Shown here piece by piece: positions 51,937 through 62,387 of a stretch of 64,000 nucleotides of DNA (position 1 is the stretch's first letter; every line of letters starts with the position of its first letter). The notes beneath the pieces were generated by a model, which did not search any database, was not told where the DNA came from, and worked only from the letters and a program-made list of their open reading frames with translations. Where the stretch lies: NCBI RefSeq assembly GCF_008065115.1, contig NZ_CP042913.1, positions 3,033,827 through 3,097,826 on the forward strand. Direction: 5' to 3'. This DNA is from Bythopirellula goksoeyrii (GTDB lineage: Bacteria > Planctomycetota > Planctomycetia > Pirellulales > Lacipirellulaceae). The translations under genes were made by a program, and so were the position numbers.

Positions 51937-52695
51937 TTAGCCGACTTGCGAGTAGATAGCGGCGGCCAAAATCGCACCTGAAAGTGGGCCTATGACAGGT
52001 ACCCAGGCATAATCCCAGTCGGAATCACGTTTTCCAGGTATCGGTAACAACGCGTGAACCAAGCGAGGTCCCAAGTCGCGTGCAGGATTGATTGCGTAGC
52101 CGGTCGTGCCTCCTAAGGATAAGCCAATCGAGAGCACAAGCAATCCAACTGGAAGTGCTCCGAGTGTGCCCAAGCCGATTTTAGCACTGGGCATCTCGAG
52201 ACCTGCGATCATGGGACCCTCTGCCAGTAGAGTTGGTTCGACCGTAAGGAGGACGGCCAGCACCAAGACCATGGTACCAACGGTTTCGCTTAGTAGATTA
52301 CTACTCGTTCGTCGGATTGCCGGGCCAGTTGAGAACGTGGCAAGTTTCGCGTTGGCATCATCGGTTGCGGCATAGTGATCCCTGTAGACAAGAAATACAA
52401 GAATTGCGCCTCCTATGGCTCCCACCATTTGAGCTGCAATGTAGCCCGCGACTTCCTCCCAAGCAAACTCACCTGCTGACGCCAGCCCTAAGGTAACGGC
52501 CGGGTTAAGATGGGCACCACTCATCGGGCCCACACACCAGACGCCAACAAACACGGCCATGCCCCACCCGAAGGTGATTACAATCCAACCGGCGCTGTGA
52601 CCCTTCGTCTCAGATAATTCAACGTTAGCAACAACTCCATTGCCCAGCAAAACCAGCAGGAATGTTCCCAGGAATTCACCTGCGTAAGCAATCAT
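51937..52695 (-). CDS. glpF: glycerol facilitator (aquaporin family)
   Basis: A 252-residue MIP channel with six helices and two half-helices. NPA boxes are SGAHLNPAVTLG (about 65-76) and GYAINPARDLGPR (about 200-212). The Asp after the second NPAR marks glycerol facilitators and not water channels. Start at ATG 52695 (MIAYAGEFLGTFLLVLLGNG); the longer frame adds a poor N-terminus. It sits 130 bases downstream of glpD on the same strand and supplies glycerol to GlpK. Confidence 0.93.
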   Translation of the reverse strand: MIAYAGEFLGTFLLVLLGNGVVANVELSETKGHSAGWIVITFGWGMAVFVGVWCVGPMSGAHLNPAVTLGLASAGEFAWEEVAGYIAAQMVGAIGGAILVFLVYRDHYAATDDANAKLATFSTGPAIRRTSSNLLSETVGTMVLVLAVLLTVEPTLLAEGPMIAGLEMPSAKIGLGTLGALPVGLLVLSIGLSLGGTTGYAINPARDLGPRLVHALLPIPGKRDSDWDYAWVPVIGPLSGAILAAAIYSQVG

Positions 52696-52827
52696 CTTCT
52701 TTTGCTCCAAGAAATGTATGATATTGAGAATAGTCACATTGTGTCACAAAGAAGAACCTTCATGACTCGATACAAACTTCAAAAGATTCCGTCCATGCAA
52801 CAACTTCAATTCGTCTGAGAACGCCAC

Positions 52828-54291
52828 TTATGAAGATGGAGTACTGGCGAAGCCAGAATCAGTCAGCGACTTGTAGTGCTCCAGTTCACGGGTTGTAATT
52901 TCTGAGCTCCAATCCAGGATTCTGCCCATCCACTTTGCCACGTTCTCTGCGATATCCATATGTTCGCAGTGATAGTAGCGCCAACTTGTACGTCGAATCA
53001 TCACATCCTCAAGATGGACTGCCCATTCCCGTTGACAATAGTGTTCAACGGCCTCTTGGCATACTTCGGGAGGCTCAATTCCGCTCACTTGAACGGAATC
53101 TCGTTGTTCTAATAGCGGCGTTGTTGCAGTACGGCATGGCTTCAAAGGAATATTGAGATAGTCGGCGATCTCATCTACGGTTTCCTCAGCCATTAGACGG
53201 TAGGTCGTAAGTTTGCCTCCAGTCACGTCCCACCAGCCAGGATGGCTCATCTTAATCTCATGGCGACGAGAAATGTCTGAGGGTTTGCCGTGTTTGTCCG
53301 CAACTAAGGGTCTCAAGCCGGCCCAAGTGGAAATCACGTCGTTCTCTGTTAAGGCTACGGCTGGAAACGCATCGTTCACTACGTCCAGCACGTACTTTTG
53401 ATCCTCGGGATCGCAGTGTGGGAAGTCAATCGGTTCGTCGTAGTCCGTATCAGTGGTCCCCAAGATTACCCGTTCGCCCCAGGGAATGGCGAATAGGATT
53501 CGAGAACCTTCTGCAAACACTACTGCATCCGGCACGGGGAGGCGTGATCGGTCGACGACTAGGTGAACTCCCTTGGTGAGCCGCAATGTAGTTTCAGAAT
53601 GAGGAAGATCATGTGACCAAGGTCCGGTCGCATTGATAACACACTTAGCACAGATTTCATAATGCTTGTGAGACGGCGTGTTTTGCAGGTCACACCGCCA
53701 GCGACCATTCTCCGGATGGGCGTCGACGAATCGCACATAGTTCGTGATGGAGGCTCCGTGATGACTTGCCGACCGGAGCGTGTCCAAGACCAAGCGTGCA
53801 TCATTCGTCAAGCCGTCGAAATAGCGCACGGCACCTGTCAACTTGGAAGTTTGTAGCCCAGGGAGCAGTTCTAGGATTCGTTTGCGTGTGAGGATACTAC
53901 TCTTCCCTAAGTTCCGCCCACCAGAAAGGAGATCGTAAATCTTCACTCCAATCCCAAGTTTCCATAGTGACCACGTCGATCGTTTATGCGTGGGAAAAAT
54001 AAAAGGCAAAGGATCAGCCAGATGAGGGGCGATCTGGTGGATAACCATCTTTTCGCGGCTCGCCTCACGGACTAAGCCAATTTTTCCTTGAGCCAGATAG
54101 CGAATCCCTCCATGCAGCAGTCGGCTTGATCGGCTGCTAGTGCCAGCGGCGAAATCCTGTTTGTCGATCAAGGCGGTCGTCAAACCTCGCATCGCGGCGT
54201 CTCGAGCGATGCCGGAGCCCACGATACCGCCTCCAATCACAAGAACATCGAATTTCCCCGGTACGCTAGGATCATGGGATGCTGTGGACAT
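52828..54291 (-). CDS. glpD: glycerol-3-phosphate dehydrogenase, FAD-dependent
   Basis: A 487-residue GlpD/GlpA-type flavoprotein. The Rossmann FAD site is DVLVIGGGIVGSGIARDAAM near residues 15-35; GTSSRSSRLLHGGIRYL and WAGLRPLVADKHGKPSDISR are family hallmarks, and the C-terminal DAO domain has CREWAVHLEDVMIRRTSWR-like sequence. GGGGAG lies six bases before ATG 54291. It oxidises glycerol-3-phosphate to dihydroxyacetone phosphate at the membrane. Divergent from the glpQ-like gene; the 160-bp gap holds two inverted repeats. Confidence 0.94.
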   Translation of the reverse strand: MSTASHDPSVPGKFDVLVIGGGIVGSGIARDAAMRGLTTALIDKQDFAAGTSSRSSRLLHGGIRYLAQGKIGLVREASREKMVIHQIAPHLADPLPFIFPTHKRSTWSLWKLGIGVKIYDLLSGGRNLGKSSILTRKRILELLPGLQTSKLTGAVRYFDGLTNDARLVLDTLRSASHHGASITNYVRFVDAHPENGRWRCDLQNTPSHKHYEICAKCVINATGPWSHDLPHSETTLRLTKGVHLVVDRSRLPVPDAVVFAEGSRILFAIPWGERVILGTTDTDYDEPIDFPHCDPEDQKYVLDVVNDAFPAVALTENDVISTWAGLRPLVADKHGKPSDISRRHEIKMSHPGWWDVTGGKLTTYRLMAEETVDEIADYLNIPLKPCRTATTPLLEQRDSVQVSGIEPPEVCQEAVEHYCQREWAVHLEDVMIRRTSWRYYHCEHMDIAENVAKWMGRILDWSSEITTRELEHYKSLTDSGFASTPSS

Positions 54292-54398
54292 GGGTATTCT
54301 CCCCGAAAACAGGCTCCTTGATTCCACAAAGTGCCTATAGCGTATCGAAGTTTGTTTAGCAGCACTAGCCAGTAGGAGGGAGTCGAGTCTAAATTGCC

Positions 54399-54439
54399 CC
54401 TAAGTAACGGTCTCCACTCTTAGGTTCAGTATCACTGAA
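54399..54439. promoter_or_regulatory. inverted repeats in the glpD/glpQ divergent region
   Basis: CCTAAG-N14-CTTAGG (54399-54424) is followed directly by TTCAGT-ATC-ACTGAA (54425-54439), 13 bases before the glpQ-like ATG. Their location between divergent glp genes suits an operator for a glycerol or glycerol-phosphate regulator. No regulator gene is in the cluster. Confidence 0.5.
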
Positions 54440-54452
54440 TGATGAGACAGCC

Positions 54453-55355
54453 ATGAATAAATCGATTTGGTTTCTTGTTCTAGTTGTCTGCCACACGATC
54501 GGCATCAATTCCCAGATTCATGCTCAATTGCTAGTCGCACATCGTGGTGCGTCGGCCGAAGCACCAGAGAATTCGCTCAGTTCTTTTCAATTGGCGTGGG
54601 AAGAAGACGCAGATGCGATTGAGGGAGATTTTTACCTCACCTCGGATGAGCAGATCGTATGCATTCACGATGAAACGACCAAGCGAGTCAGTGATGTCGA
54701 TATGAAAGTATCGAATTCAACTCTTGAACAGCTACAGAAGCTCGACGTTGGTAGTTGGAAGGACAGCCAGTACGCAAATGAGCGCATTCCTACGATTCAA
54801 GATGTCTTGGCTACTATTCCCTTTGGGAAATCCTTTTTTATTGAGATAAAATGCGGCCCGGAGATCCTTCCCATTCTAAAGCCAATTCTCCTTGACTCGG
54901 GGATCCCGCTTTCCCAACTAAAGATTATCTCCTTTGATGAGGATGTCGTAAAAGTAGCCAAACAGACTATGCCAGATATCGAAACCTTTTGGGTCGTCGG
55001 TTTCAAGAAAGACAAGCAACAAGGAAAATGGATGCCAACTATCGATGACGTCCTCAAAACTGCAGCAAGCATTAACGCTGACGGTCTGGACTTGAAGGCC
55101 GAGCTAGAAGTCATCAATTCCGATGTGGTGGCACGCTGTCGTGACGCGGGCCTTGGCCTTCATGCATGGACTGTCGATGACCCCAAGTTAGCTGAGCAGT
55201 TGATAGAATTTGGATTTGATTCAGTGACGACCAATCGTCCGGGATTCCTGCGACAAGCCTTAGTGGTCTCGAAAACCGAAGCTAAACAATCTCCGGTTGA
55301 GGTTCCGTCTGATGAGGAACGTTCTACGACGACACAGGCCATTGGTAAAGAATAG
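54453..55355 (+). CDS. secreted glycerophosphodiester phosphodiesterase
   Basis: A 300-residue GDPD with signal peptide (MNKSIWFLVLVVCHTIGINS ending HAQ). Catalytic motifs: LLVAHRGASAEAPENSLSSF (HRG with ENS), AIEGDFYLTSDEQIVCIHDE (E-x-D and H), and FIEIKCG. It should release glycerol-3-phosphate or glycerol from phosphodiesters in the periplasm, feeding GlpF/GlpK/GlpD. The tail after residue 280 is low in complexity. It precedes glpK with a 140-bp gap. Confidence 0.92.
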   Translation: MNKSIWFLVLVVCHTIGINSQIHAQLLVAHRGASAEAPENSLSSFQLAWEEDADAIEGDFYLTSDEQIVCIHDETTKRVSDVDMKVSNSTLEQLQKLDVGSWKDSQYANERIPTIQDVLATIPFGKSFFIEIKCGPEILPILKPILLDSGIPLSQLKIISFDEDVVKVAKQTMPDIETFWVVGFKKDKQQGKWMPTIDDVLKTAASINADGLDLKAELEVINSDVVARCRDAGLGLHAWTVDDPKLAEQLIEFGFDSVTTNRPGFLRQALVVSKTEAKQSPVEVPSDEERSTTTQAIGKE

Positions 55356-55495
55356 CTTATTAACCGTTAATCTCGCCAATGAATCGATTACTCTTGAATT
55401 GCTGCTTGCAATGATCAATTCAATGCAACAGAATTCATTTGTCTCTTCCTCAACTATCTCAATCCATTCGGCGCATTATTAAGGGAGTTATCTCG

Positions 55496-56998
55496 ATGGC
55501 TTTTCTGCTCGCATTAGATCAAGGTACGACCTCCTCGCGCGCAATCGTATTTACCGACTCAGGCGAGATCAAAGCCGTCGAGCAAAAGGAATTTAAGCAG
55601 TTCTATCCCAAGCCAGGTTGGGTGGAGCATGACCCCGAGGAGATTTGGATAACACAATTGGAAGTGGCGGCGAAAGTACTCAAGACTGCGGGGTTGAATC
55701 CCTCTGAAATAGCTGCTCTTGGAATTACAAATCAGCGCGAGACCACGGTCGTGTGGGATCGCGCGAGTGGCGAGCCGATTCATCCGGCCATTGTGTGGCA
55801 GGATCGGCGCACGGCAGATACTTGTCAAGAATTGCGTTTGGCGGGCCATCTGCCGACGGTTCGTGAGAAGACCGGCTTGCTGCTTGATCCCTATTTCAGT
55901 GGCACGAAGATCGCCTGGATCTTAGATCATGTCCCGCAGGCACGCACATTGGCGGAGGCTGGCAAACTCGCCTGTGGAACCATTGACACGTGGCTCGTTT
56001 CCAAGCTGACAGGTGGCCAACTTCATATAACGGATGTTTCGAATGCCTCGCGTACATTGCTGATGAATATCCACACGGGGGATTGGGACGAAGAACTCTT
56101 AGAATTGTTCCAAGTTCCGCGAAGTATCTTGCCTGAAATCCGGCCATCCAGCGAGGTATATGGTGAGGTGGACTCTTCACAACCGCTCGCAGGTATCAAG
56201 ATCGCAGGCATAGCGGGGGATCAGCAATCCGCCTTATTTGGCCAAACATGCTTTGAGAAAGGTGCAACGAAGAACACCTACGGCACAGGTTGCTTCATGC
56301 TGATGAATACCTCGACCGAAGCGGCCGTGTCGGAAAATAATCTCTTAACCACGGTTGCTTGGAAGATCGACGACAAGATCGAATATGCAATTGAGGGGAG
56401 TGTCTTTGTAGGAGGAGCTGTTGTGAGTTGGTTGCGCGATGGACTAGGGATTATTAAATCGGCTTCCGAGGTGGAATCCCTGGCCAACTCCGTGTCCGAT
56501 AGCGGAGGTGTGATCCTAGTACCCGCGTTCGCCGGCCTGGGGGCACCGCATTGGGATCCTTATGCCCGCGGAACGATTATCGGCATCACGGGTGGAACTA
56601 CTGCCGCGCATATTGCCCGAGCGGCTGTGGATTCGATCGTGTTTCAAGTGGCCGATCTATTGGATGCCATGCGAAGTGATACCGGAGTTAGTTTAAAAGA
56701 ACTACGCGTCGATGGTGGGGCGAGTGTGAACAATGCGCTGCTTCAGTTTCAAGCGGATATACTCCAGATTCCTGTAGTTCGCCCCACGGTTACCGAGACC
56801 ACTGCTCTTGGGGCCGCCTATCTGGCCGGCCTAGCAAGTGGTGTTTGGAACAGCCGGGATGATATTGCTCATCACTGGGAAGTCGATAGGCGGTTTGAGC
56901 CACAGATGGCTGCCTCGAAGGCAGCAGAACTACGATCCCGCTGGGGTAATGCTATTGAGCGAACTAAGAACTGGGTGAATGGCGAACCAACTGCCTGA
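55496..56998 (+). CDS. glpK: glycerol kinase
   Basis: A 500-residue FGGY kinase: [19 protein letters not shown] phosphate-1 loop, [68 protein letters not shown] and [20 protein letters not shown] are all GlpK hallmarks. Start ATG 55496; the open frame extends upstream without support. It phosphorylates glycerol to sn-glycerol-3-phosphate in the cytosol. Likely cotranscribed with the phosphodiesterase gene. Confidence 0.96.
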   Translation: MAFLLALDQGTTSSRAIVFTDSGEIKAVEQKEFKQFYPKPGWVEHDPEEIWITQLEVAAKVLKTAGLNPSEIAALGITNQRETTVVWDRASGEPIHPAIVWQDRRTADTCQELRLAGHLPTVREKTGLLLDPYFSGTKIAWILDHVPQARTLAEAGKLACGTIDTWLVSKLTGGQLHITDVSNASRTLLMNIHTGDWDEELLELFQVPRSILPEIRPSSEVYGEVDSSQPLAGIKIAGIAGDQQSALFGQTCFEKGATKNTYGTGCFMLMNTSTEAAVSENNLLTTVAWKIDDKIEYAIEGSVFVGGAVVSWLRDGLGIIKSASEVESLANSVSDSGGVILVPAFAGLGAPHWDPYARGTIIGITGGTTAAHIARAAVDSIVFQVADLLDAMRSDTGVSLKELRVDGGASVNNALLQFQADILQIPVVRPTVTETTALGAAYLAGLASGVWNSRDDIAHHWEVDRRFEPQMAASKAAELRSRWGNAIERTKNWVNGEPTA

Positions 56999-57005
56999 AA
57001 TGCAC

Positions 57006-60000
57006 TTACGCACGATGTGGCTCAAGGTGATCGTGGTAGGCGTGCTCATAGAGTCGCTCCTCGTGCAATTCCTCTTCTGCGTCAATTAGCCATTCGTAAG
57101 TGGTTTCTGAGGCGGGAACGGTGTATTCGACAATTGGGCTACTCGGTTGAGCGATGGGAGTCCGAACCACTTCCTCTTCAATCCGTTCGACAAACGGATA
57201 ATCGTAGAAGTCCACAGGTTCGGGCGCAACGACCTGCTGCACTTTCACGCGTCGGCGCTTACGCGACTTCTTAGGCTGTGGTGTTGGTTCTTCCATTTCC
57301 TCGGCGATTTCTTCTGCAAGCTCCTCGATTGGCAGATCTTCGATAATCTCGTGCGATATGCCCGTGCGACTCGGTAAGCGGCGGCAATCAACGTCGAGAT
57401 TTTTAAACATTTGCCACATGTGTTCGTGACATGTAAAGACCAGCAGTTGGTGTCCCCCTTCGGCGAAATCTTTCATAACTGCAGCGGCTCGCTGCGCACG
57501 AATAGCGTCGAAATTAACAAGCACGTCATCGAGAACCATCGGCAAGCGTACACCCCGTTTGGCAAATGTAGACACAACCGCCAAACGAATACTCAGGAAC
57601 AATTGCTCTCGGGTGCCGCGACTAAGTTTGTCGACAGTCAGCGACTCACCGGCTACGTTTTCCACTAGCAAAATGTCGTCGGCAATCGGTGTCCAGACAC
57701 GTCGGTACTCTCCACCAGTAAGCTGCGACATGTAGCGAGTTGCTTCGGAGAGGGTTTCCGGTTGGCGATTGGCTTCGTAGTGGTGGCGAACTCGTTCCAG
57801 CACCCGGCTGACCGTTGCATGTTCTCGCCAAGTTTGACGTGCGTCTTCGAGTTGCTTTTCGAGACAACTCAATTCGAGCTGTCTTTCAGCAAGCGATCTA
57901 TCTTCAACCAGCGCCCGCTGTTCCTGTCGCAAGGCACCTCGTTGGTCAATCAAATTCTTGAGCTCTGTTTGCGTCTCATCAAGCTTGTTGGAATACTGTT
58001 CCCAAAGGGTATCGAGCTGATCGATGCATTCGGTTGCAAGTAACTCTGCAAAGGTCTCCTCGGGAGCGTGGGTGCCAATAGCGGCAGCTATCTCGCGAGT
58101 GACTCGTTTTCGCTGGCTGCGGAGCTTTTGGGACTGTTCTTGCTCCTCGATAAGGCGACGATAGGCGGGTTCGTCTTCGCAATCGGCTGCCTGGAAAAGA
58201 GCCTCTCGGCGCCGGCGAATTCCAGCGATGGTCTGGCGATGTTCACCTTCCTCGGCCTTGAGTTCTTGAGCACGTTCATAGAGTTGCTCGCGGCGCTCAA
58301 TATCGGCAAGCTGTTTCTTGTGTTCGGCAATGAGAGTTTCCAATTGGTCGATGGTAGAAACTTCGCCTTCGTCGTCGGACTGCACACAGTCGACCTCTAT
58401 AGCAAGGTCGTGAATCCGACGTGTGATAGTGGCATGCTCTCGTTGGCGGGCAACAATCTCTTCCTGGCGAAGTTTGACTCGCTCATCCAGATCGCCGAGT
58501 GCAGAAAAACGCTCGGTGACCGCCACGAACCGCCGAGGATCAAGTTTCTCAGAGAATCCGAGTCCCACAAGCTTGGTTTGCCAGGTTGAGAGCGCTTTGT
58601 CATATTGAGCCTTGGCTTGGACGAGGCGAGCTTCTGCTGAGGAAACCTCGTGACCAGCCCGTTTTCGTTGGGCTTCCACCGGTAGCACGTTCTCAAGTTC
58701 TGCCAGATGCTTCTCGGCCGCTTGCAGTCGCAAGACTACCGAGCCATCGGTGATCGGCAATTCCGAGTCGAGCAACTTTTTGTCTCGCTCGGCTTCTTCC
58801 ACTTGGCGAGCCAACGATTCCATCTGTCGCTGGCACGCATCGAGTTTGTCGGCAGCGCTATCTTCGATGAAGTACTTCAAGACAAACATGAAAATCGTAG
58901 ACGCTAGCCCAGCTAATGCGATCAGGCTGCCATGGCTCCCCAAAGGATTGTTGGGAACCCACAGCCACAGGCCCACCAGCAACATCCCCAGCACTACCGC
59001 CGCCAGCGTCCAGCCGAACATCCACAAGGGCAAAACCTGGTCTTCCAAGAGCTCGTGACTCTGCTGCTCCAGATCCAGCTCATGGCTACGAGCCTGTTCG
59101 AGCCGTTGTTCGACTTGCATCCGACGCCGCAGACGAGCGACCAAGTCGCTTGCCTCTTCCAGATCCATCGGCAGGCCATGATGTTCGCCCGCAACGATTG
59201 CCGATTCGATGCGGGATTTGAGTGACCGCTCATTCTCGGTCAGAGTCGCGAGTTCCTTAGTTTCATGATCGATTTTCTTTTGAGCTGCCTGAACCTCGTC
59301 CAGCAGTGGGTGAAGACTCTCAAATTCTGTATTGGTGATCTCTTGGAGATGTCCCGCCCTGGTGATCCCCAGAGCCGTTGCCAGTCGTTCCTGTTCCGTG
59401 GTGAGTCGTTTCTGAAGCTCTTGAGACTCACCATTGAGATCCCCGATCTGGCGGTCAAGCGATATGAGCCAGTCTCGCTGTTCGGCGAGCGCTTCAATTC
59501 GACTGGCATGCTTTACCAGAAGCTCATTGATTCCCAGCCGTTCAGTCTCTTCCTTCAACTGGCGCCGCTGACCTTCGAGAATGTCAGCCTCTCGTTGGTG
59601 CTCCTCAATTTTTCCGTTAAGCGAGTCGAGTCGCGAAGCCGCATCCTCAGGAAGCTGAATCGCGCCGCTGAATTGATTGATTTGCGAAGTGAGTTTTGCA
59701 CGCCGCCGCCAATTCTCTTTCAGACCCACGGCAATTTCTACCGTGCGCGCTTGATGCTCTGCAGCGGTGACTTCAGTTTCCTGGTCGACAATTTCAGCGT
59801 CAAGTTCCTCGATCCGCACGGCAAGCTGCGACCAACGCCGGTTTTGCTGGGCAAGTTGGCTGATCTCACCACGAAGTACTTCGCGTTGAGTGAGTAGATC
59901 TGTGATGAGGGAATTCTGTTTCCCACTGGAAAGAAGGTTCTGACGAGTCTTGCGCAATCCTTGAATCACGTCGTAGAGACTTACCCGGTCAAGTCCCGAA

Positions 60001-60461
60001 GTGAGCCGATAGAGCCATTCCGCAGCCTGGGTATCTGTGAGTGAGCCAAGCCGTTGGATTTCGCCGAGTCCCAATGCGAAGATGTTTTCGTAGGTGACTT
60101 CGTCGATGCCCGCGAGTGCATCGCGCAACAGACGATCTCCCGTGGAGTGGCCTTCCTCGTCGATAATGGTCACAAGGCCCAGGTCATCAACGTCTCGGTC
60201 CGCATAACGAGCGACGGTCAGAGCCTGCTGGTTGTCGGAGAGTTGCAGAGTGCCGCCAGGTCGACCTCCGTTGACCGGCGGGAGGTAGCGACTCCGCCGA
60301 GTCGCGGAGACTCCATACAACACCGAGCGCAAAAACTGCATCAGCGTGGTCTTGCCGGCTTCGTTAGCACCGTAAAAGGCTGTCAAGCTTGGAGAGATCC
60401 CGCCAAGTTGGAGATCGTGCCACACGCCGAAACCATCGATGTGAACTTCCGTGATTCTCAT
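57006..60461 (-). CDS. YhaN/SbcC-like SMC-type ATPase
   Basis: A 1151-residue protein. N-terminal Walker A TAFYGANEAGKTTLMQFLRS (about residues 28-47) with the starting phrase MRITEVHIDGFGVWHDLQLG typical of YhaN. Long coiled coils flank a central double-helix membrane-like hairpin (LPLWMFGWTLAAVVLGMLLV, LIALAGLASTIFMFVLKYFI), which is found in this family. ABC signature TVDKLSRGTREQLFLSIRLA and Walker B RLPMVLDDVLVNFD lie near residue 950-1000. A Pro/Arg/Glu-rich tail follows, including a KKSRKRRRVKVQQ basic patch. It should pair with the SbcD-like nuclease encoded 57 bases upstream for DNA end or hairpin processing. Confidence 0.92.
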   Translation of the reverse strand: MRITEVHIDGFGVWHDLQLGGISPSLTAFYGANEAGKTTLMQFLRSVLYGVSATRRSRYLPPVNGGRPGGTLQLSDNQQALTVARYADRDVDDLGLVTIIDEEGHSTGDRLLRDALAGIDEVTYENIFALGLGEIQRLGSLTDTQAAEWLYRLTSGLDRVSLYDVIQGLRKTRQNLLSSGKQNSLITDLLTQREVLRGEISQLAQQNRRWSQLAVRIEELDAEIVDQETEVTAAEHQARTVEIAVGLKENWRRRAKLTSQINQFSGAIQLPEDAASRLDSLNGKIEEHQREADILEGQRRQLKEETERLGINELLVKHASRIEALAEQRDWLISLDRQIGDLNGESQELQKRLTTEQERLATALGITRAGHLQEITNTEFESLHPLLDEVQAAQKKIDHETKELATLTENERSLKSRIESAIVAGEHHGLPMDLEEASDLVARLRRRMQVEQRLEQARSHELDLEQQSHELLEDQVLPLWMFGWTLAAVVLGMLLVGLWLWVPNNPLGSHGSLIALAGLASTIFMFVLKYFIEDSAADKLDACQRQMESLARQVEEAERDKKLLDSELPITDGSVVLRLQAAEKHLAELENVLPVEAQRKRAGHEVSSAEARLVQAKAQYDKALSTWQTKLVGLGFSEKLDPRRFVAVTERFSALGDLDERVKLRQEEIVARQREHATITRRIHDLAIEVDCVQSDDEGEVSTIDQLETLIAEHKKQLADIERREQLYERAQELKAEEGEHRQTIAGIRRRREALFQAADCEDEPAYRRLIEEQEQSQKLRSQRKRVTREIAAAIGTHAPEETFAELLATECIDQLDTLWEQYSNKLDETQTELKNLIDQRGALRQEQRALVEDRSLAERQLELSCLEKQLEDARQTWREHATVSRVLERVRHHYEANRQPETLSEATRYMSQLTGGEYRRVWTPIADDILLVENVAGESLTVDKLSRGTREQLFLSIRLAVVSTFAKRGVRLPMVLDDVLVNFDAIRAQRAAAVMKDFAEGGHQLLVFTCHEHMWQMFKNLDVDCRRLPSRTGISHEIIEDLPIEELAEEIAEEMEEPTPQPKKSRKRRRVKVQQVVAPEPVDFYDYPFVERIEEEVVRTPIAQPSSPIVEYTVPASETTYEWLIDAEEELHEERLYEHAYHDHLEPHRA

Positions 60462-60518
60462 GTTACTTAGCTCAATTCTTTATGTGAGTTCGATTCCCTG
60501 CGACTCGCAGAGTCGCGG

Positions 60519-61754
60519 TTATGCGCCGATTAGTATCTCTTCGCCATCCATGAGATCGACGCCCAGCTTGGAGGCTGCCCAGAGTAGTTCAGCGCGATCT
60601 TCGGGTTCGACTTTGGCTATTTCGGCCAACGAGGCTTCGCGGTATTCCGCTGGGAGGAATTCATCCAGATCAAGTGATATGTCAGGATCCTCTTCCAGCT
60701 TGCGAAAATCTCGCAGCAAATCCCCCATAATCGTTTCTTCATCGACCCATTCCTGAGGTACGTCCAATGGGGCGTTACATTCGATGCCCACGGTCCAAAT
60801 TCCCGGCGAATGGGCAGCATAGCGGTTTCGCAGCACTTCGACCATTTTGTCGCTTATGCCGCCCGCATGAATGTGATTGACGACGCTGCCGCATCCAGTA
60901 ATCTGCCAAGTAATGAGCAATTCGCTGCCATGGTGCTTGGTTTTCAGCTTGCCAATTCGATCCTCAATTTGCGACATGAGAGCATCTTCGTCGGTACCGG
61001 CCGTAATATCCACGACTTCAGTAATCCAGCGGATCGCATCCGTGGCGACAAAATTCGTTTTTATATGTCCCGCGTCATCCACCAAGACGAGAGTGCAACC
61101 ATGCGGCCCCGGTTCACTGGGATCGCGGCCTTGGGGCGAACCGCAGTAATGAGCGATTCCGGGAGATTGATCCACCGTTTGCCGATGATGCTGGCCACCC
61201 AGGGCCATGTAGTCGACTCGGTCTCCCTCGGTTCCGGGGGAGGCAGCGGTCCCATGAGCGACCCCGACGGTAAATAGCCCTGTCGCATCGCAGAAGAACC
61301 CGCTGTCGTCGGGAGTGACCCCTTGGGTACGGCTAATGCCCTGGATTCGCGCCACTGGCTTACCATCTCGAAGTAGTTCGAAATCAGCCACGTGGCCAAC
61401 GGGGAAAATATGGACATTCTCGGGGAGCGTTGCAGAGGCTGGCCAGGTATCCCCGGCATCTACTTCTCCACAAGCCCAGTAGACGGGGATGTTATGATCT
61501 GCAAGACGCTGGAAATGATCTCGGAGGAAAACCACCGCCCGGGGACCGGCCAACTCGGGATCGAGCAAATCACCGGAAAGCAGCAGGGCATCGGCCCCTT
61601 CGGCGAGAACGGTCTCAAAAACCTGGCTGGCGGCCAAAAACGGGGCTTCGAGGAATAATTCTCGTTTGTCTGGCGGAACTTCTGCGACCCCTCCCAAGGG
61701 GCGTTCCAAGTGAAAATCACTGGCGTGAACGAAGCGTAGCGGGGGAAACGACAT
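60519..61754 (-). CDS. SbcD/YhaO-like DNA nuclease
   Basis: A 411-residue Mre11-type metallophosphoesterase: LRFVHASDFHLERPLGGVAE (D and H ligands at about 10-12), DALLLSGDLLDPELAG, PVYWACGEVDAGD where family members usually have GNHD, VGVAHGTAA and MALGGQHHRQTVDQ. The GNHD motif reads GEVD here, a notable change of a metal ligand, yet the other ligands remain. AAGGAGG precedes ATG 61754. Partner of the YhaN-like ATPase downstream. Confidence 0.88.
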   Translation of the reverse strand: MSFPPLRFVHASDFHLERPLGGVAEVPPDKRELFLEAPFLAASQVFETVLAEGADALLLSGDLLDPELAGPRAVVFLRDHFQRLADHNIPVYWACGEVDAGDTWPASATLPENVHIFPVGHVADFELLRDGKPVARIQGISRTQGVTPDDSGFFCDATGLFTVGVAHGTAASPGTEGDRVDYMALGGQHHRQTVDQSPGIAHYCGSPQGRDPSEPGPHGCTLVLVDDAGHIKTNFVATDAIRWITEVVDITAGTDEDALMSQIEDRIGKLKTKHHGSELLITWQITGCGSVVNHIHAGGISDKMVEVLRNRYAAHSPGIWTVGIECNAPLDVPQEWVDEETIMGDLLRDFRKLEEDPDISLDLDEFLPAEYREASLAEIAKVEPEDRAELLWAASKLGVDLMDGEEILIGA

Positions 61755-62080
61755 CGGAGCCTCCTTGCCGACCGACTTGCAGACAACGCCTACGGCAGGC
61801 TGTGTTGTCATGGATTTCATGGTTTCAGACGCCGAGTTTACTCCGAACCTCGTTTTTCTCCAACTTCAGCTTGGAAGAGGCCGAGGGAAGTGGAGAATTT
61901 CCACCTCATGGTGCGAACTTGACAAGACCTGCTGTCTTGAGTCAGAATCCGCGCCTACAATAATTGCTTGGCAGTAAACGTTTTAGGTCGAATTCTGCCC
62001 AGCAATTGGTATGTTGTCTGAGTACATCCTACGTTGGGTTGTAACTAGTTTGATACTTATTTCTAGAGATAGGTGAGCGG
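61755..62080. other. intergenic region, nothing recognised
   Basis: Holds the promoter of the nuclease operon on the minus strand and that of the Asp-rich gene on the plus strand; no clear repeat or hairpin. Confidence 0.4.
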
Positions 62081-62365
62081 ATGGAGTGCGGAGTGCTAGC
62101 TTTGCCCGAGCAGGCGGAGCCCATTTTCGAAGAATCATGGGAATTGGCAGGAAGGACGACGGATATCCTAGCAGAGATGGATGATCCTTTCGACGATTTC
62201 GACGACGACGATTTCGACGATGACTTTGATGACGACTTTGAAGAGGACTGGGAAGACGATCTGACCGAGGACAACGAGTTCCCAGATACTTTTGGTCAAG
62301 ATGATAGTGACGATGACGACGGCGATGCTCCGTTCAATGATGACCCCGATTTCGATGATGACTGA
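62081..62365 (+). CDS. acidic Asp-rich small protein
   Basis: A 94-residue protein, more than a third Asp/Glu, with runs of FDDD repeats (DDPFDDFDDDDFDDDFDDDF). It starts MECGVLALPEQAEPIFEESW; AGGTGAG is upstream. A second ATG at 62177 could give only the acidic half. Acidic small proteins of this type often precede genes for RNA or ribosomal processes in planctomycetes, but the role is unknown. It precedes ileS by 110 bases. Confidence 0.6.
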   Translation: MECGVLALPEQAEPIFEESWELAGRTTDILAEMDDPFDDFDDDDFDDDFDDDFEEDWEDDLTEDNEFPDTFGQDDSDDDDGDAPFNDDPDFDDD

Positions 62366-62387
62366 AACAAGTGAATGACCAATTCTC

